From positions 1-64,000 of the forward strand of contig NZ_BMMX01000028.1 of NCBI RefSeq assembly GCF_014646155.1: a stretch of 64,000 nucleotides of DNA. Direction: 5' to 3'. Shown piece by piece: positions 47,346 to 55,776 of this stretch. The stretch comes from Mangrovihabitans endophyticus (GTDB lineage: Bacteria > Actinomycetota > Actinomycetes > Mycobacteriales > Micromonosporaceae). The notes beneath the pieces are model-generated. The model saw nothing but the letters and a program-made list of their open reading frames with translations, did no database searches and was not told the DNA's origin. The translations under genes were made by a program, and so were the position numbers. Position 1 is the first letter of the stretch; each line of letters opens with the position of its first letter.

Positions 47346-48317
47346 GTGGCGCCGGACGATCCGTCTGCCCTGCGCTGGTTCGCCCGCCGGGTGGTCCGCC
47401 ACGTGCGCTGGGCGCGGCGGGAGGGGCTGCGCCGGCTGATCGTCGAGGACCGGCTGGACCCGCGCGAGCGCTGGCAGGCCGCCGCGGTCAAGCGCCGCTG
47501 GCGGCGCCGGCACCCGGTGCCGCCGGGCAGTGCCCGACCGGTGTACGTGGTGGGCCTGCAACGGTCCGGCACCAACATGCTGCTGCGCCGGATCGGCGCG
47601 GCGCCCGAGGTCGAGGTGCGCGGCGAGAACGACCGTCGGGTGTTCCGGCGGTTCCGGCTGCGCCCGGACGCGGTGCTGCACGACGTGGTGCGCCGCAGCC
47701 GCCACGCGATCGTGCTGGTCAAGCCGCTGTGCGACAGTCACCGGGTGGACGAGCTGCTGGCGCTGACCGGCGGGGGCGCGGTGTGGATGTGGCGTGACGT
47801 CGACGAGCGGGCGCGGTCCGAGGTGGCCAAGTTCGGCGACGCGAACCTGCGGGCGCTGCGGGCGATCGCCGACGGCACCATCGGCGACGGCTGGCAGGGC
47901 GGACGCCTCGACGACGACGCCCGTGAGCTGGTGCGTTCCTTCGACTACGACACCATGGACCGGCACACCGCGGCGGCGCTGTTCTGGTACGTCCGCAACC
48001 GGCTGTTCTTCACCCTCGGCTTGCACCGGCGTGCCGACGTGCTGCTGCTGGCGTACCGGGAAGCGGTCGGTGATCCGGACGGCACCGACGCCCGGCTGGC
48101 CGCCTTCCTCGGCCTTCCGGGCTTACCGGGCTCACCGGCCGGCAGCGCTGGGCAACCCGGCAGCGCTGGGCAACCCGGCAGCGCTGGGCAACCCGGCAGC
48201 GCTGGCGCGTCCGGGTCGGGGGGCGCGCTGCTGCCGCTGGATCCGCGGGTGCGCGAGTTGTGCGACTCGCTGACCGCGCGGCTGGTCGCCGCCGGGCGGG
48301 AGGCCGCTCGTGGATAG
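47346..48317 (+). CDS. Sulfotransferase-like protein (3) with repeat insertion
   Basis: A 323-residue protein with a P-loop of sulfotransferase type (VYVVGLQRSGTNMLLRRIG) preceded by a long, very basic N-terminal segment. The later block VWMWRDVDERARSEVAKFGD replaces the standard R-D-P strand, so PAPS binding is likely but less certain. Near the C-terminus, four GSAGQP hexapeptides (about residues 266-288) come from an 18-bp DNA repeat. GTG start with GAGGAG nearby. It overlaps the next sulfotransferase by 8 nt. It heads the plus-strand operon divergent from the GT4 operon. Confidence 0.78.
   Translation: MAPDDPSALRWFARRVVRHVRWARREGLRRLIVEDRLDPRERWQAAAVKRRWRRRHPVPPGSARPVYVVGLQRSGTNMLLRRIGAAPEVEVRGENDRRVFRRFRLRPDAVLHDVVRRSRHAIVLVKPLCDSHRVDELLALTGGGAVWMWRDVDERARSEVAKFGDANLRALRAIADGTIGDGWQGGRLDDDARELVRSFDYDTMDRHTAAALFWYVRNRLFFTLGLHRRADVLLLAYREAVGDPDGTDARLAAFLGLPGLPGSPAGSAGQPGSAGQPGSAGQPGSAGASGSGGALLPLDPRVRELCDSLTARLVAAGREAARG
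48141..48212. repeat. In-frame 18-bp tandem repeat in sulfotransferase (3)
   Basis: Three perfect copies of ggcagcgctgggcaaccc (48141-48194) and one degenerate copy. Encodes (GSAGQP)n. Confidence 0.95.
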
Positions 48318-49077
48318 ACCCATCTTCCTGGTCGGCTGCCAGCGGTCCGGCACCACCATGCTGCGGCTGGTGCTGGACTCGCACACGGCGATCAGTTGCG
48401 GCCCGGAGACCCGGTTCCTGCCCGACCTGCGCCGCCTGGTCGACCCGGCGCGGGACTGGCCGCGCCTGCAACGGTTCGGCTTCGACCGGGCCGACTGGCT
48501 GCGGCGCATCCGGGAGTTCTTCGGCGGTGTGCACGACGACTACGCGGCCGGGCGCGGCAAGACACGCTGGGCGGACAAGACCCCGCTGTACGCGCTCAGC
48601 CTGGACTTCGTCACCGAGGTGTTCCCGGACGCGCAGATCGTGCACGTGATCCGGGACGGCCGCGACGTGGTGGTGTCGCACCGCAAACGGTTCGGTTACT
48701 GGTCGGCCGTCAAGTGCGTGGTCAAGTGGCCGCGGTACATCCGGGTGGCGCGGGCCGCCGGGCGGGCGCTGCCCGGCGGACGCTACTTCGAGCTGCGGTA
48801 CGAGGACGCGGTGCGCTCCCCGGAGCCCACCCTGCGGGCGCTGTTCGCGTTCCTCGGCGAGACCTGGGAGGAGGACGTGCTGCGGTACGCGGACCGGCCG
48901 CACGACGTGGCGGCCAAGTACACCGTGGAGGCCGACCGGCGGCGCGCGGCGGCGGGCACCGACGCGGCCATCTACGACTCCCGGGTGGGCACCTATCGCC
49001 GCGAGCTGGATCCGTTCCTGCGCCTGCTGGTGCGGCTCTTCTCCGGACGCACCCTCAAGGAGCTGGGGTACCGGTGA
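48310..49077 (+). CDS. Sulfotransferase family protein (4)
   Basis: A compact 255-residue sulfotransferase. PAPS loop: FLVGCQRSGTTMLRLVLDSH. The 3'-phosphate part is HVIRDGRDVVVSHRKRF, with ADKTPLYA before it, and the family's C-terminal KYTVEADRRRAAAG. It starts with GTG inside the end of gene 3 and its stop overlaps the next start (GTGA), so the three plus-strand genes are coupled. It is the most canonical of the five. The gene ends LKELGYR, typical of these enzymes. Confidence 0.92.
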   Translation: MDRPIFLVGCQRSGTTMLRLVLDSHTAISCGPETRFLPDLRRLVDPARDWPRLQRFGFDRADWLRRIREFFGGVHDDYAAGRGKTRWADKTPLYALSLDFVTEVFPDAQIVHVIRDGRDVVVSHRKRFGYWSAVKCVVKWPRYIRVARAAGRALPGGRYFELRYEDAVRSPEPTLRALFAFLGETWEEDVLRYADRPHDVAAKYTVEADRRRAAAGTDAAIYDSRVGTYRRELDPFLRLLVRLFSGRTLKELGYR

Positions 49078-50675
49078 GCATGCGGATGACGGGGCTACGC
49101 CCCCGGGCCGCCTCGACGGGGCTACGCCCCTGGGCCGCCTCGACGGGGCTACGCCCCTGGGCCGCCTCGACGGGGCTGCGCCCCTGGGCCGCCGCCGCGA
49201 CGGCGCTGCTCCTTCTTCTCGCGGCCGGGTGCACCGGCGGCGAGCCCACGCCGCCGCCCGCACCGTCCGGATCCGCCCCGCCGTCGGGGTCAGTCCCGCC
49301 GCCGGGATCGGCCCCGCCGTCCCCGGGGTTGTCCGGATCGGCGCCGGCCGCCGGCGAGACGCTGTTCGGCGCGCACTGGGACTGGAACCGGTACGCCGAG
49401 CAGGAACCCTTCCTGCGCCGTCTGACCGGCTCGCACACGTACTACGAGCTGAGCTGGTGCGACGTGGAGAAGACGCCGGGCCGCCCGGACTGGTCCACCC
49501 TGGACCGTGTCGCGCGGCTCAGCCGGGACCTGGGCATCGCCCTCGACCTGAAGATCCGGGTCGGCCTGTGCTGGGCCACCGGCGGCACCCCGCAGTTCAC
49601 CCGCGGTCAGGCCGGCAAGACCGAATCCGCGATGCCCCGGGACCTGTCCCGGTACCGGGCGTTCGTGACCTCGCTGGTGGGCCGGTACCGCCCGTACGGC
49701 GTGCACACCTACGCCGTGGAGAACGAGGTGAACGCTCAGCAGTACTGGGCGGGCACCCCGCAGCAGTACGCCGATCTGGTGCGTGCCGCCGCCACCGCGA
49801 TCCACGCCGCCGACCCGGCCGCGACCGTCGCCGACTCGGGCATCAGCAGCGTGGCGCTGGGCATGGGTGTGGCCGATCGACTGCTGGCCGCGGGCCGGGA
49901 CGACGCGGCCGTGGCGGCGTACCGCGCGTACTTCGCCCGCCGCATCGGCACCCGCGGCAAGCAGATCCCGGACGTGCGCGACGCCGCGGGGCTGCGGCAG
50001 GCGCTGGCGCATCCGACGAACGCCCGTAACCTGGCGTACCTGGCGGTCACCCGGCAGTTGCTGGACCAGAAGATCGTGCAGGTCCGGCAGGTGCACTTCT
50101 ACGAAACCCCGGACGGCGTGCCGTCGCTGCTGGACTTCGTGCGCGCCACCACCCCGTCCGGGATTGCGGTGCAGGCCTGGGAGGTGGGCCGGTTCGACAA
50201 GACCGCGAGCGCGTCCGACCCGGTGGTGGCCCGCGAGATGACCCAGGTGGTCACCCTGCTGGCGGCGGGCGGCGTCCGCGACATCATGTGGCTGCCGCTG
50301 GCGTACAACCCGGACAACCGGGCGGGCGCCGAGGTGCGGGCGGGACTGCTGGACCCGGACGGCACGCTGCGCCCGGCGGGCACGGCGATGGCGGCGCTGG
50401 CGGCGGCGGCGCGCGGCGCGACGGCCCGGCCGGTGACCGTGGCGGGTCTGACCGGCGTCGGCTTCACGAGCGGGGCGAGCACCGGCGCGGCGAGGACGAC
50501 GCTGGTGGTGTGGGCGACGGGCAAGCCGGTGGCGACGCCGCAGCCCGGCCCGGCGGTGCGGCCGTTGGCGGGCGCAGCGGTCAGCGGCGGGGGGGGTCGG
50601 GTGATCGGCGCGGACCCGGTCCAGGTGACGAGCCGGGAGCCGTTCGACAAGGCGGTAGCCGCCCTGACCCGCTGA
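49074..50675 (+). CDS. Lipoprotein with clan-A glycoside hydrolase-like domain
   Basis: A 533-residue lipoprotein. The lipobox is LLLLLAAGC; before it, the signal's n-region has been lengthened by a 27-bp DNA repeat (TGLRPWAAS). A Pro/Ser/Gly linker follows. The catalytic domain resembles TIM-barrel glycosidases of the GH39/GH10-like clan: Glu218 in VENEVN is a good acid/base and Glu370 in AWEVGRF a good nucleophile. Substrate unknown; the setting with sulfotransferases suggests trimming or release of the sulfated polymer outside. GTG start coupled by GTGA to the preceding gene; an ATG two codons later is possible. Confidence 0.78.
   Translation: MSMRMTGLRPRAASTGLRPWAASTGLRPWAASTGLRPWAAAATALLLLLAAGCTGGEPTPPPAPSGSAPPSGSVPPPGSAPPSPGLSGSAPAAGETLFGAHWDWNRYAEQEPFLRRLTGSHTYYELSWCDVEKTPGRPDWSTLDRVARLSRDLGIALDLKIRVGLCWATGGTPQFTRGQAGKTESAMPRDLSRYRAFVTSLVGRYRPYGVHTYAVENEVNAQQYWAGTPQQYADLVRAAATAIHAADPAATVADSGISSVALGMGVADRLLAAGRDDAAVAAYRAYFARRIGTRGKQIPDVRDAAGLRQALAHPTNARNLAYLAVTRQLLDQKIVQVRQVHFYETPDGVPSLLDFVRATTPSGIAVQAWEVGRFDKTASASDPVVAREMTQVVTLLAAGGVRDIMWLPLAYNPDNRAGAEVRAGLLDPDGTLRPAGTAMAALAAAARGATARPVTVAGLTGVGFTSGASTGAARTTLVVWATGKPVATPQPGPAVRPLAGAAVSGGGGRVIGADPVQVTSREPFDKAVAALTR
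49089..49196. repeat. 27-bp tandem repeat in a signal peptide
   Basis: Four copies of acggggctacgcccctgggccgcctcg (TGLRPWAAS), with small changes in the first and last. Each contains the near-palindrome ggggctacgcccc. They extend the positively charged part of the signal sequence by about 36 residues. Confidence 0.93.
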
Positions 50676-50686
50676 CCCGCTGACCC

Positions 50687-50700
50687 GCTCCGCGCGGAGC
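50687..50700. terminator. Small convergent hairpin
   Basis: gctccgcgcggagc, a 5-bp stem and 4-nt loop, between two convergent genes. Preceded by three copies of gacccgct that include the stop codon. Confidence 0.4.
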
Positions 50701-50712
50701 CCGGCCTGCTCC

Positions 50713-51972
50713 TCAGCGGCGGCCCGCGGCCATGTCCATCAGGTGGCCCAGCACCTGCGCGCCCGCCGTGCGCAGACCGTCGTGCTGGTGTTCGTTGGTC
50801 ACCCAGGTGCGCACGTTACCCACCGCCGCCGCCGTCTCCAGCGACAGGTCCGCGTCCACGTACATGTCCTCGGCGTAGACCGCCGCCAGCACCGGCACCT
50901 CGTTGGACGCCAGCCGCTCCCGGTCGTACAGCAGCGGCCAGTCGGCGGCGTTCGCCAGCAGGTCGGCCGCGTGCGCGAACGGGCGCAACGCGGCGATCTC
51001 GGCGAACATCCACGGGTACATCATCTCGCCGGTGAACAGCAGTGGGTCGGCGTCCGCCGCGAACCGCGGATGCTCGCCGATGGCCCGCGACGCCGCCCAT
51101 CCGGTCGGCACGGCGCCCTGCCCGTACGTGTACTCCTGCAACGCGAACAGCGGCGTGTCGACGAAGCCGGTCGCTTCCATCACCGCGTACCGGAAGGTGT
51201 CGGACAGCTCGTCGCCGTGCCAGACTTCGTCCAGCAGCCAGTGCAGCCGGGCGTACCCGTCACTCATCCCGAACGCGTTGCCCAGCAGCCGGAACCGGCC
51301 CACGCTGAGCCGGTCGCCGTCCGGCAGGCGCACGTCGTCGGCGGCCAGCCGGTCCGCGATCCGCCGCACCGCCGCCACGTCGGCCGGGAACGACCGGTAG
51401 AACTCCGCGTTCTTCGCCGCCACCCGCGGGTACGTCCGCGCGTACACGTCGTCCGCGGTCGCGGTCAGGCTCGGCAACCCGCCGGTGACATAGCAGGTCC
51501 GCAGGCCCTGCGGGGCCGCCGACAGGTACGCCAGGGTGACGAACCCGCCGTAGCTCTGCCCCAGCGTGTCCCAGGCCGCGCCGCCTGCCAGCCGTGCGCG
51601 CAACACCTCCGCGTCCGCCACGATGCTGTCCGCGCGAAAATGCTTGAGGTACGCGGCCAGCCGCTCGCCCGGCATGCCGCGCACCGTCCGGGCGGTGATC
51701 GGCGTGCTGCGCCCGGTGCCGCGCTGGTCGAGCAGCAGCACCCGGTGGGTGCGGGTGGCGTGGCCCAGCCACGATTCGGCGCGCAGCGGCCGCGGCGCCT
51801 TCCCGCCCGGCCCGCCCTGCAGGAACAGCAGCCAGGGCAGCTCGTCACGGCCCCGGTCGGCGGCCACCACTTCACGGGCGAACACCTCGATGGTGTCGCC
51901 ACCCGGCCGAGCGTGATCGAGCGGCACGGTGACGGTGTGATCGACGAACGTGAGCCCCGGATGCGCGATCAT
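50713..51972 (-). CDS. S33 proline iminopeptidase-like hydrolase
   Basis: Alpha/beta hydrolase of 419 residues, size and layout of the S33 peptidases that release N-terminal proline. Signatures: LLFLQGGPGGKAPRPL (oxyanion loop with GGPG), LLLDQRGTGRSTPI, and the nucleophile elbow LGQSYGGFVTLAYLS. The C-terminal histidine lies in TNEHQHDGLR. A cytoplasmic enzyme without signal peptide. The ATG is preceded by TACACT at 7 nt, in line with the leaderless genes in this window. Convergent with the glycosidase-like lipoprotein gene. Peptide specificity is inferred from family only. Confidence 0.92.
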   Translation of the reverse strand: MIAHPGLTFVDHTVTVPLDHARPGGDTIEVFAREVVAADRGRDELPWLLFLQGGPGGKAPRPLRAESWLGHATRTHRVLLLDQRGTGRSTPITARTVRGMPGERLAAYLKHFRADSIVADAEVLRARLAGGAAWDTLGQSYGGFVTLAYLSAAPQGLRTCYVTGGLPSLTATADDVYARTYPRVAAKNAEFYRSFPADVAAVRRIADRLAADDVRLPDGDRLSVGRFRLLGNAFGMSDGYARLHWLLDEVWHGDELSDTFRYAVMEATGFVDTPLFALQEYTYGQGAVPTGWAASRAIGEHPRFAADADPLLFTGEMMYPWMFAEIAALRPFAHAADLLANAADWPLLYDRERLASNEVPVLAAVYAEDMYVDADLSLETAAAVGNVRTWVTNEHQHDGLRTAGAQVLGHLMDMAAGRR

Positions 51973-51985
51973 GCGCGCGAGTGTA
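51973..51985 (-). promoter_or_regulatory. Leaderless -10 element of the S33 hydrolase
   Basis: TACACT, then cgcgcgc, then ATG on the minus strand (7-nt spacing). No ribosome site. Confidence 0.5.
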
Positions 51986-52029
51986 CGGCCTGTCCGGCCC
52001 TCGGCGGGTGGTCGCCGGCGCTACCACGC

Positions 52030-52509
52030 TCAGCTCAGCGGCTTGCGCATCTGCTGGGTCACCACCGTGTAGCCGGCCGTCTCGTACAGCCGGATCGCCG
52101 GTTCGTTGTCGCCGAAGACGTTGAGCTCCAGCCCGGTCGCGCCGCGGTCGCGTGCCGTCCGCTCCGCCAGCGCCAGCAACGCCCGGCCGTACCCCACGCC
52201 CCGGTGCGCCTCGAAGATCTCGAAGTCGTACAGGAACGCGCACCCGGGCGCGCCACGCGGGTGCGTCAGCCCCAGCCAGGCCACTCCCACCGGCGTGCCG
52301 TCCGGACGCGTGCCGGTCAGGAACAGCATGCCGTCGGTATCCTGGCCGTCCGGCATCAGGGCGTCGTTCCCGGTACGGGCCAGCTCGACCGCCTCGTCCG
52401 CCGCCCAGACCCCCGCCTCGACCTGCGCCAGCGCGTAGCTTTCGTCCACCGCCCGGCGCCACGTCGCGAACTCGGGCGGCGTCATGGCCCGCACCCGCAC
52501 CTCGGTCAT
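52030..52509 (-). CDS. GNAT family N-acetyltransferase
   Basis: Acetyl-CoA dependent transferase of 159 residues. The acetyl-CoA loop is EAHRGVGYGRALLALAE, and the C-terminal ELNVFGDNEPAIRLYETAGY is the usual last strand and helix. The substrate might be an amino acid, antibiotic or protein N-terminus. The start ATG at 52509 overlaps the TGA of the preceding methyltransferase (ATGA), so it is coupled to a gene with a large repeat insertion. The region around the start (gcgccatgaccgRggtgcg) is duplicated, giving two in-frame ATG choices. Confidence 0.9.
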   Translation of the reverse strand: MTEVRVRAMTPPEFATWRRAVDESYALAQVEAGVWAADEAVELARTGNDALMPDGQDTDGMLFLTGTRPDGTPVGVAWLGLTHPRGAPGCAFLYDFEIFEAHRGVGYGRALLALAERTARDRGATGLELNVFGDNEPAIRLYETAGYTVVTQQMRKPLS

Positions 52510-53849
52510 GGCGCTCGCACCCCGGTCATGGCGCTCATCGTGGCAGACGGACGCCGTCCCGGCGCGTGGACGGTGCCGCGCGGGCGCGTGGACGGCGCCG
52601 TGCCGGCGCGTGGACGGCGCCGTGCCTCGATCAGGGTGCGGGTCGAATGCGCCACGAACACCCCATGCCCTCGTAGGTGAGCGTCCATCCGGCGCAGCGC
52701 ATCGCGGTACCGCGCAACGGTGAAGTCCGGCACCCACCACACGCACTTGCGCAGCAGATAGACCACCGCACCGACGTCGAAGATCTCCATCCGGCAGCGG
52801 GCGGTGCGCAGGTCGACAACGCGCAGCCCGGCCAAGGTGGCCGCGGCGGCCTCGCGGTCCGGGTCGCGGTCCGAATCGCGGTCCGGGTCGCGGTCCGGGT
52901 CGCGGTCCGGATCACGGTCCGGGTTCCCGACCGAACGGCCGGCCGGGTCTCGCTCCCGACCCGAGCTACCAGCCCGATCCCGATCCGACGTACCGGCCCG
53001 GCGACCGACTCGCGCCCCCTCCTGCTCCCGCGCCTGCCCCTGCCCCCGTGCCCGCGCCCGCGCCTCCCCCTGCCCCCGCGCCTGCCCCTGCCCCCGTGCC
53101 CGCGCCTCCCCCTGCCCCCGCGCCTGCCCCTGCCCCCGTGCCCGCGCCTGCTCCCGTGCCCGCGCCTGCTCCCGCGCCCGCGCTCGCGCTCGCGCCCGAT
53201 CCTCGTCCCGCGCCTGCTCCCGTGCCCGATCCTGCCCCCGCGCCTGCTCCTGCTCTTGCCGCCGGTCCTGCTCCTGCTCTTGCCGCCGGTCCTGCTCCTG
53301 CTCTTGCCGCCGGTCCTGCTCCTGCTCTTGCCGCCGGTCTTGCTCCGGCACGGAGCCACGGCTCGTACGCGGTAGCGGCCCGCGGAACCACTCGATCAGC
53401 TCGAACGCTGACGCCGGTCCCACATGCTGCGCCAGATATGTGCCGTCGTCCGCGAGCACCCGGGCGATCTCCGGCCAGTCCGGCGCCACCGGGTGCCGGC
53501 TCGTGACCAGGTCGAACGCCGCATCCGGCACCGGCAGCGGACATCCGGGCGCAGCGTCGAGCACCCGCACGCCGCGCGGTGTGAGCAGCCGTCGTGCGCG
53601 CTCCGCGTTAGGCGCCCAGCCTTCGGTCACCACCATGGTGGGCGGCAGGACTGGTGCCTGCGCCACAATCTCCCCGCCGCCGGTGTCGAGGTCGAGCGCC
53701 GCCGACGCGGACGCGTACCGGGCGGCAGCCAGGCGCGCATACCCCCATGGCGGCCGCTCCTCGGTGGCCCGGCCATCGAGCCACCCGAAGTCCCAACCGG
53801 ACACGTCGACGGCGGCGGCCTCGTCGACGAGTTCCTCGAAGGTCCGCAC
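52506..53849 (-). CDS. SAM-dependent methyltransferase interrupted in frame by a repeat tract
   Basis: The outer parts are a conserved methyltransferase. Residues 1-164 carry VVTEGWAPNAERARRLLTPR, VRVLDAAPGCPLPVPDAAFD and ADDGTYLAQHVGPASAFELI. Residues 332-411 carry LRVVDLRTARCRMEIFDVGA, VYLLRKCVWWVPDFTVARYR and FVAHSTRTLIEARR. Between them sit about 165 residues of Arg, Gln, Glu, Ala, Gly and Asp in repeats (QDRRQEQE, RDPD, RARGQG), encoded by 24-bp and 12-bp DNA units. The tail after 411 is also repeat-derived. Without the insertion the protein would be the normal ~245 residues. No stop is created, so it may still be made. GTG start. Confidence 0.8.
   Translation of the reverse strand: MRTFEELVDEAAAVDVSGWDFGWLDGRATEERPPWGYARLAAARYASASAALDLDTGGGEIVAQAPVLPPTMVVTEGWAPNAERARRLLTPRGVRVLDAAPGCPLPVPDAAFDLVTSRHPVAPDWPEIARVLADDGTYLAQHVGPASAFELIEWFRGPLPRTSRGSVPEQDRRQEQEQDRRQEQEQDRRQEQEQDRRQEQEQARGQDRAREQARDEDRARARARAREQARAREQARARGQGQARGQGEARARGQGQARGQGEARARARGQGQAREQEGARVGRRAGTSDRDRAGSSGRERDPAGRSVGNPDRDPDRDPDRDPDRDSDRDPDREAAAATLAGLRVVDLRTARCRMEIFDVGAVVYLLRKCVWWVPDFTVARYRDALRRMDAHLRGHGVFVAHSTRTLIEARRRPRAGTAPSTRPRGTVHAPGRRPSATMSAMTGVRAP
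52561..52626. repeat. 22-bp tandem repeat at the methyltransferase 3' end
   Basis: Three copies of ggcgcgtggacggcgccgtgcc (first copy slightly different). Because 22 is not a multiple of three, copies are read in different frames, giving the odd C-terminal tail of the methyltransferase. Confidence 0.9.
52857..53357. repeat. Composite in-frame minisatellite in a methyltransferase gene
   Basis: About 500 bp: four perfect 24-bp units cctgctcctgctcttgccgc.. (53243-53338), a 12-bp gcggtccgggtc array (about 52851-52925), and a longer degenerate cctgcccctgccccc-type tract between them. All keep the gene's frame open. Confidence 0.9.
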
Positions 53850-54198
53850 ACGATCAGAATGCCGAGGCGGTCAACCGGATTGCCGTAGCGGCCGACCAGA
53901 TTGCCGCAGCGGCCGACGACCGGATTGCCGTAGCGGCCGACCGGGACACCGAGACGGCCACCGCAACGACGACCGCACGCGCAGCGAGCCACGCGCACAA
54001 CAAGCCAGACGGGCGCAGGAGCCCAGGCAGCCAGGCAGCCAGACGCGCACAACAAGCCAGACGCGCACAGGAGCCCAGGCAGCCAGACGCGCACAACAAG
54101 CCAGATCCACGGCGGACCGCACGCACAGTGAGCCGAGGCACGCAGCGAAACCACGCGCGGCGCGAGGCGACTGCACCCCGGGCCACGCGCGCCCTAGA
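53850..54198. repeat. Noncoding repeat region
   Basis: A gap of 349 nt without a gene. It holds 21-24-bp copies of attgccgtagcggccgacc (53878-53945) and three copies of acgcgcacaacaagccag (53991-54008, 54043-54060, 54087-54104) joined by caggagcccaggcagc blocks. Confidence 0.8.
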
Positions 54199-55776
54199 TC
54201 ACCTGCGCAACGGGTAGTGATTGCGGCGGACGGGCTGCCGGTCCGGGTGGCTGCCCAGATGTGGCGGCGGACGGTACTGCGGATGTCCGTCGGGTGCGAG
54301 GCTCACCTGCCACGCCTCGCGGTGCACCAGCCGATGATGATAGCCGCACAGCAATGCCAGATTCCCCAGGCTGGTCGATCCGCCGTCGGCCCAGTGGACG
54401 ATGTGGTGGCCGTCGCACCACCTCGGCGGCCGGTCACATCCCGGGAAGGTGCACCCCTGATCGCGCACCACCAACGCCCGACGCAATGCGCCCGTTGCCA
54501 GTCGGCGCGCACGCCCCACGTCCAGTACCTGTCCGTCGCCGTCGAGCACCACCGGCACCAACCGGGCATCGCAGGCCAACTGCCGCACCGTGTCGCCGTC
54601 CACCCGCTCCCCACCGTCCAATGTGCCGACGCCGAGCTTCTGTGCGAGCACGTCGAACGGCACCGTCACGGCAAGCTGTGGCCGGTCCCCACCATCGGCG
54701 GGCAACTCGGCCGCCCGCAACGCGAGCCGGCACACGTCGACCAACGCGTCGGCACGACGCTGTCCGGGCGTACGCGCATCTGCCGGGTGCTCCCCGACCG
54801 AGCCGGCGCCGACGCCTGTGCCATGGCCGCCGCCTGTCTCATGGCCAACATCCGTACCGTGGTCGCCGCCTGCGCCATGGCCGACATCCGGACCATGGTC
54901 GCCGCGGCTGCCAGCGATGCCGTTCGGGCCGCCCTCCCCACCCGGACCGCCCCCACGAGAACCGCACTCGCCGCCCTGCGAGCCGCCGCCCGGACCAGCA
55001 CCCGGCGAGCTGCCGCCCTGCGAGCTGCTGCCCGGCGAGCCGCCACCCGGCGAGCCGCCGCCGCCACGTGTGCGGGCTCGGGTGGTTCGCGGGCTGCACA
55101 ACGGCTCCAACGCCGCCGAGACCGTCGCCGCCTCGGTCACACCCAGCACGCCCCGCAGCCGTACCCGCCCGTCCCCGGCCGGACTGAGCGTCAGGAACCG
55201 GTCCCGCTCGGCCCGGCGATCCGCCCGCCGCAACGCCTCCCGCTCGACGCGCTCGGCCACTTCCGGCGCCACATGCTCCAGCACCCGCCCGGCAGCCCGC
55301 TGCAACTGCCCGGGATCCAGCTCCGGCGCCCACCCCACGAGCACCCGCTCTGCCTGATCCACCAGCGTGGCCGGCACGTCGGCGTGCGCGACCAGGTCAT
55401 GCACGCACGAGCCGACCACCGTGACCTGATCCTCACCCACCCGACCGGCCACCAGCGCCGCATCGAGCACCGGCCGGGCCTCCACCGTCCGCGCCTGCTC
55501 CACCAGGCGACGCGCGCGCCCGCCGCTCACCCGCAAGCGCCGGCTCAGCCAGGAAACCGTTGAGCTGGCCTGCTGCGCCGACGCCACATTGCGCGCGTCA
55601 ACCTCCCGCACCAGATGCAACAAGGCCGCGTGCACCGCTTGAGCAGCACCCTGCACGGCCTGCAAAGCCTCGACCACCTCACCGTCGGACAACGGCCAGA
55701 CCGACGCGTGCGCGCACCCCGCCGCCGCGGCCACCAACTGCTCCCACTCGTCTCGCACACGGATACATTCGCACAT
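54199..55776 (-). CDS. DUF222/HNH endonuclease family protein
   Basis: A 525-residue protein of the widespread actinobacterial DUF222-HNH (13E12-like) family. The N-terminal ~230 residues are the helical DUF222 domain (VSWLSRRLRVSGGRARRLVE). A C-terminal HNH nuclease motif follows at about residues 455-495: CTFPGCDRPPRWCDGHHIVH, then SLGNLALLCGYHHRLVH, with all zinc cysteines and histidines. Between them lie about 95 residues of glycine-rich repeats (SPGGGSPGSSSQGG, GHGTDVGHETGGG), longer than usual. Some family members are thought to be mobile or multicopy; role not established. It has a repeat-rich gap on both sides. Confidence 0.88.
   Translation of the reverse strand: MCECIRVRDEWEQLVAAAAGCAHASVWPLSDGEVVEALQAVQGAAQAVHAALLHLVREVDARNVASAQQASSTVSWLSRRLRVSGGRARRLVEQARTVEARPVLDAALVAGRVGEDQVTVVGSCVHDLVAHADVPATLVDQAERVLVGWAPELDPGQLQRAAGRVLEHVAPEVAERVEREALRRADRRAERDRFLTLSPAGDGRVRLRGVLGVTEAATVSAALEPLCSPRTTRARTRGGGGSPGGGSPGSSSQGGSSPGAGPGGGSQGGECGSRGGGPGGEGGPNGIAGSRGDHGPDVGHGAGGDHGTDVGHETGGGHGTGVGAGSVGEHPADARTPGQRRADALVDVCRLALRAAELPADGGDRPQLAVTVPFDVLAQKLGVGTLDGGERVDGDTVRQLACDARLVPVVLDGDGQVLDVGRARRLATGALRRALVVRDQGCTFPGCDRPPRWCDGHHIVHWADGGSTSLGNLALLCGYHHRLVHREAWQVSLAPDGHPQYRPPPHLGSHPDRQPVRRNHYPLRR

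Noticed and set aside
54199..55776. Restriction-modification system
   Set aside because: The HNH protein is of the DUF222 family and has no cognate DNA methyltransferase; the nearby methyltransferase is of a small-molecule type.
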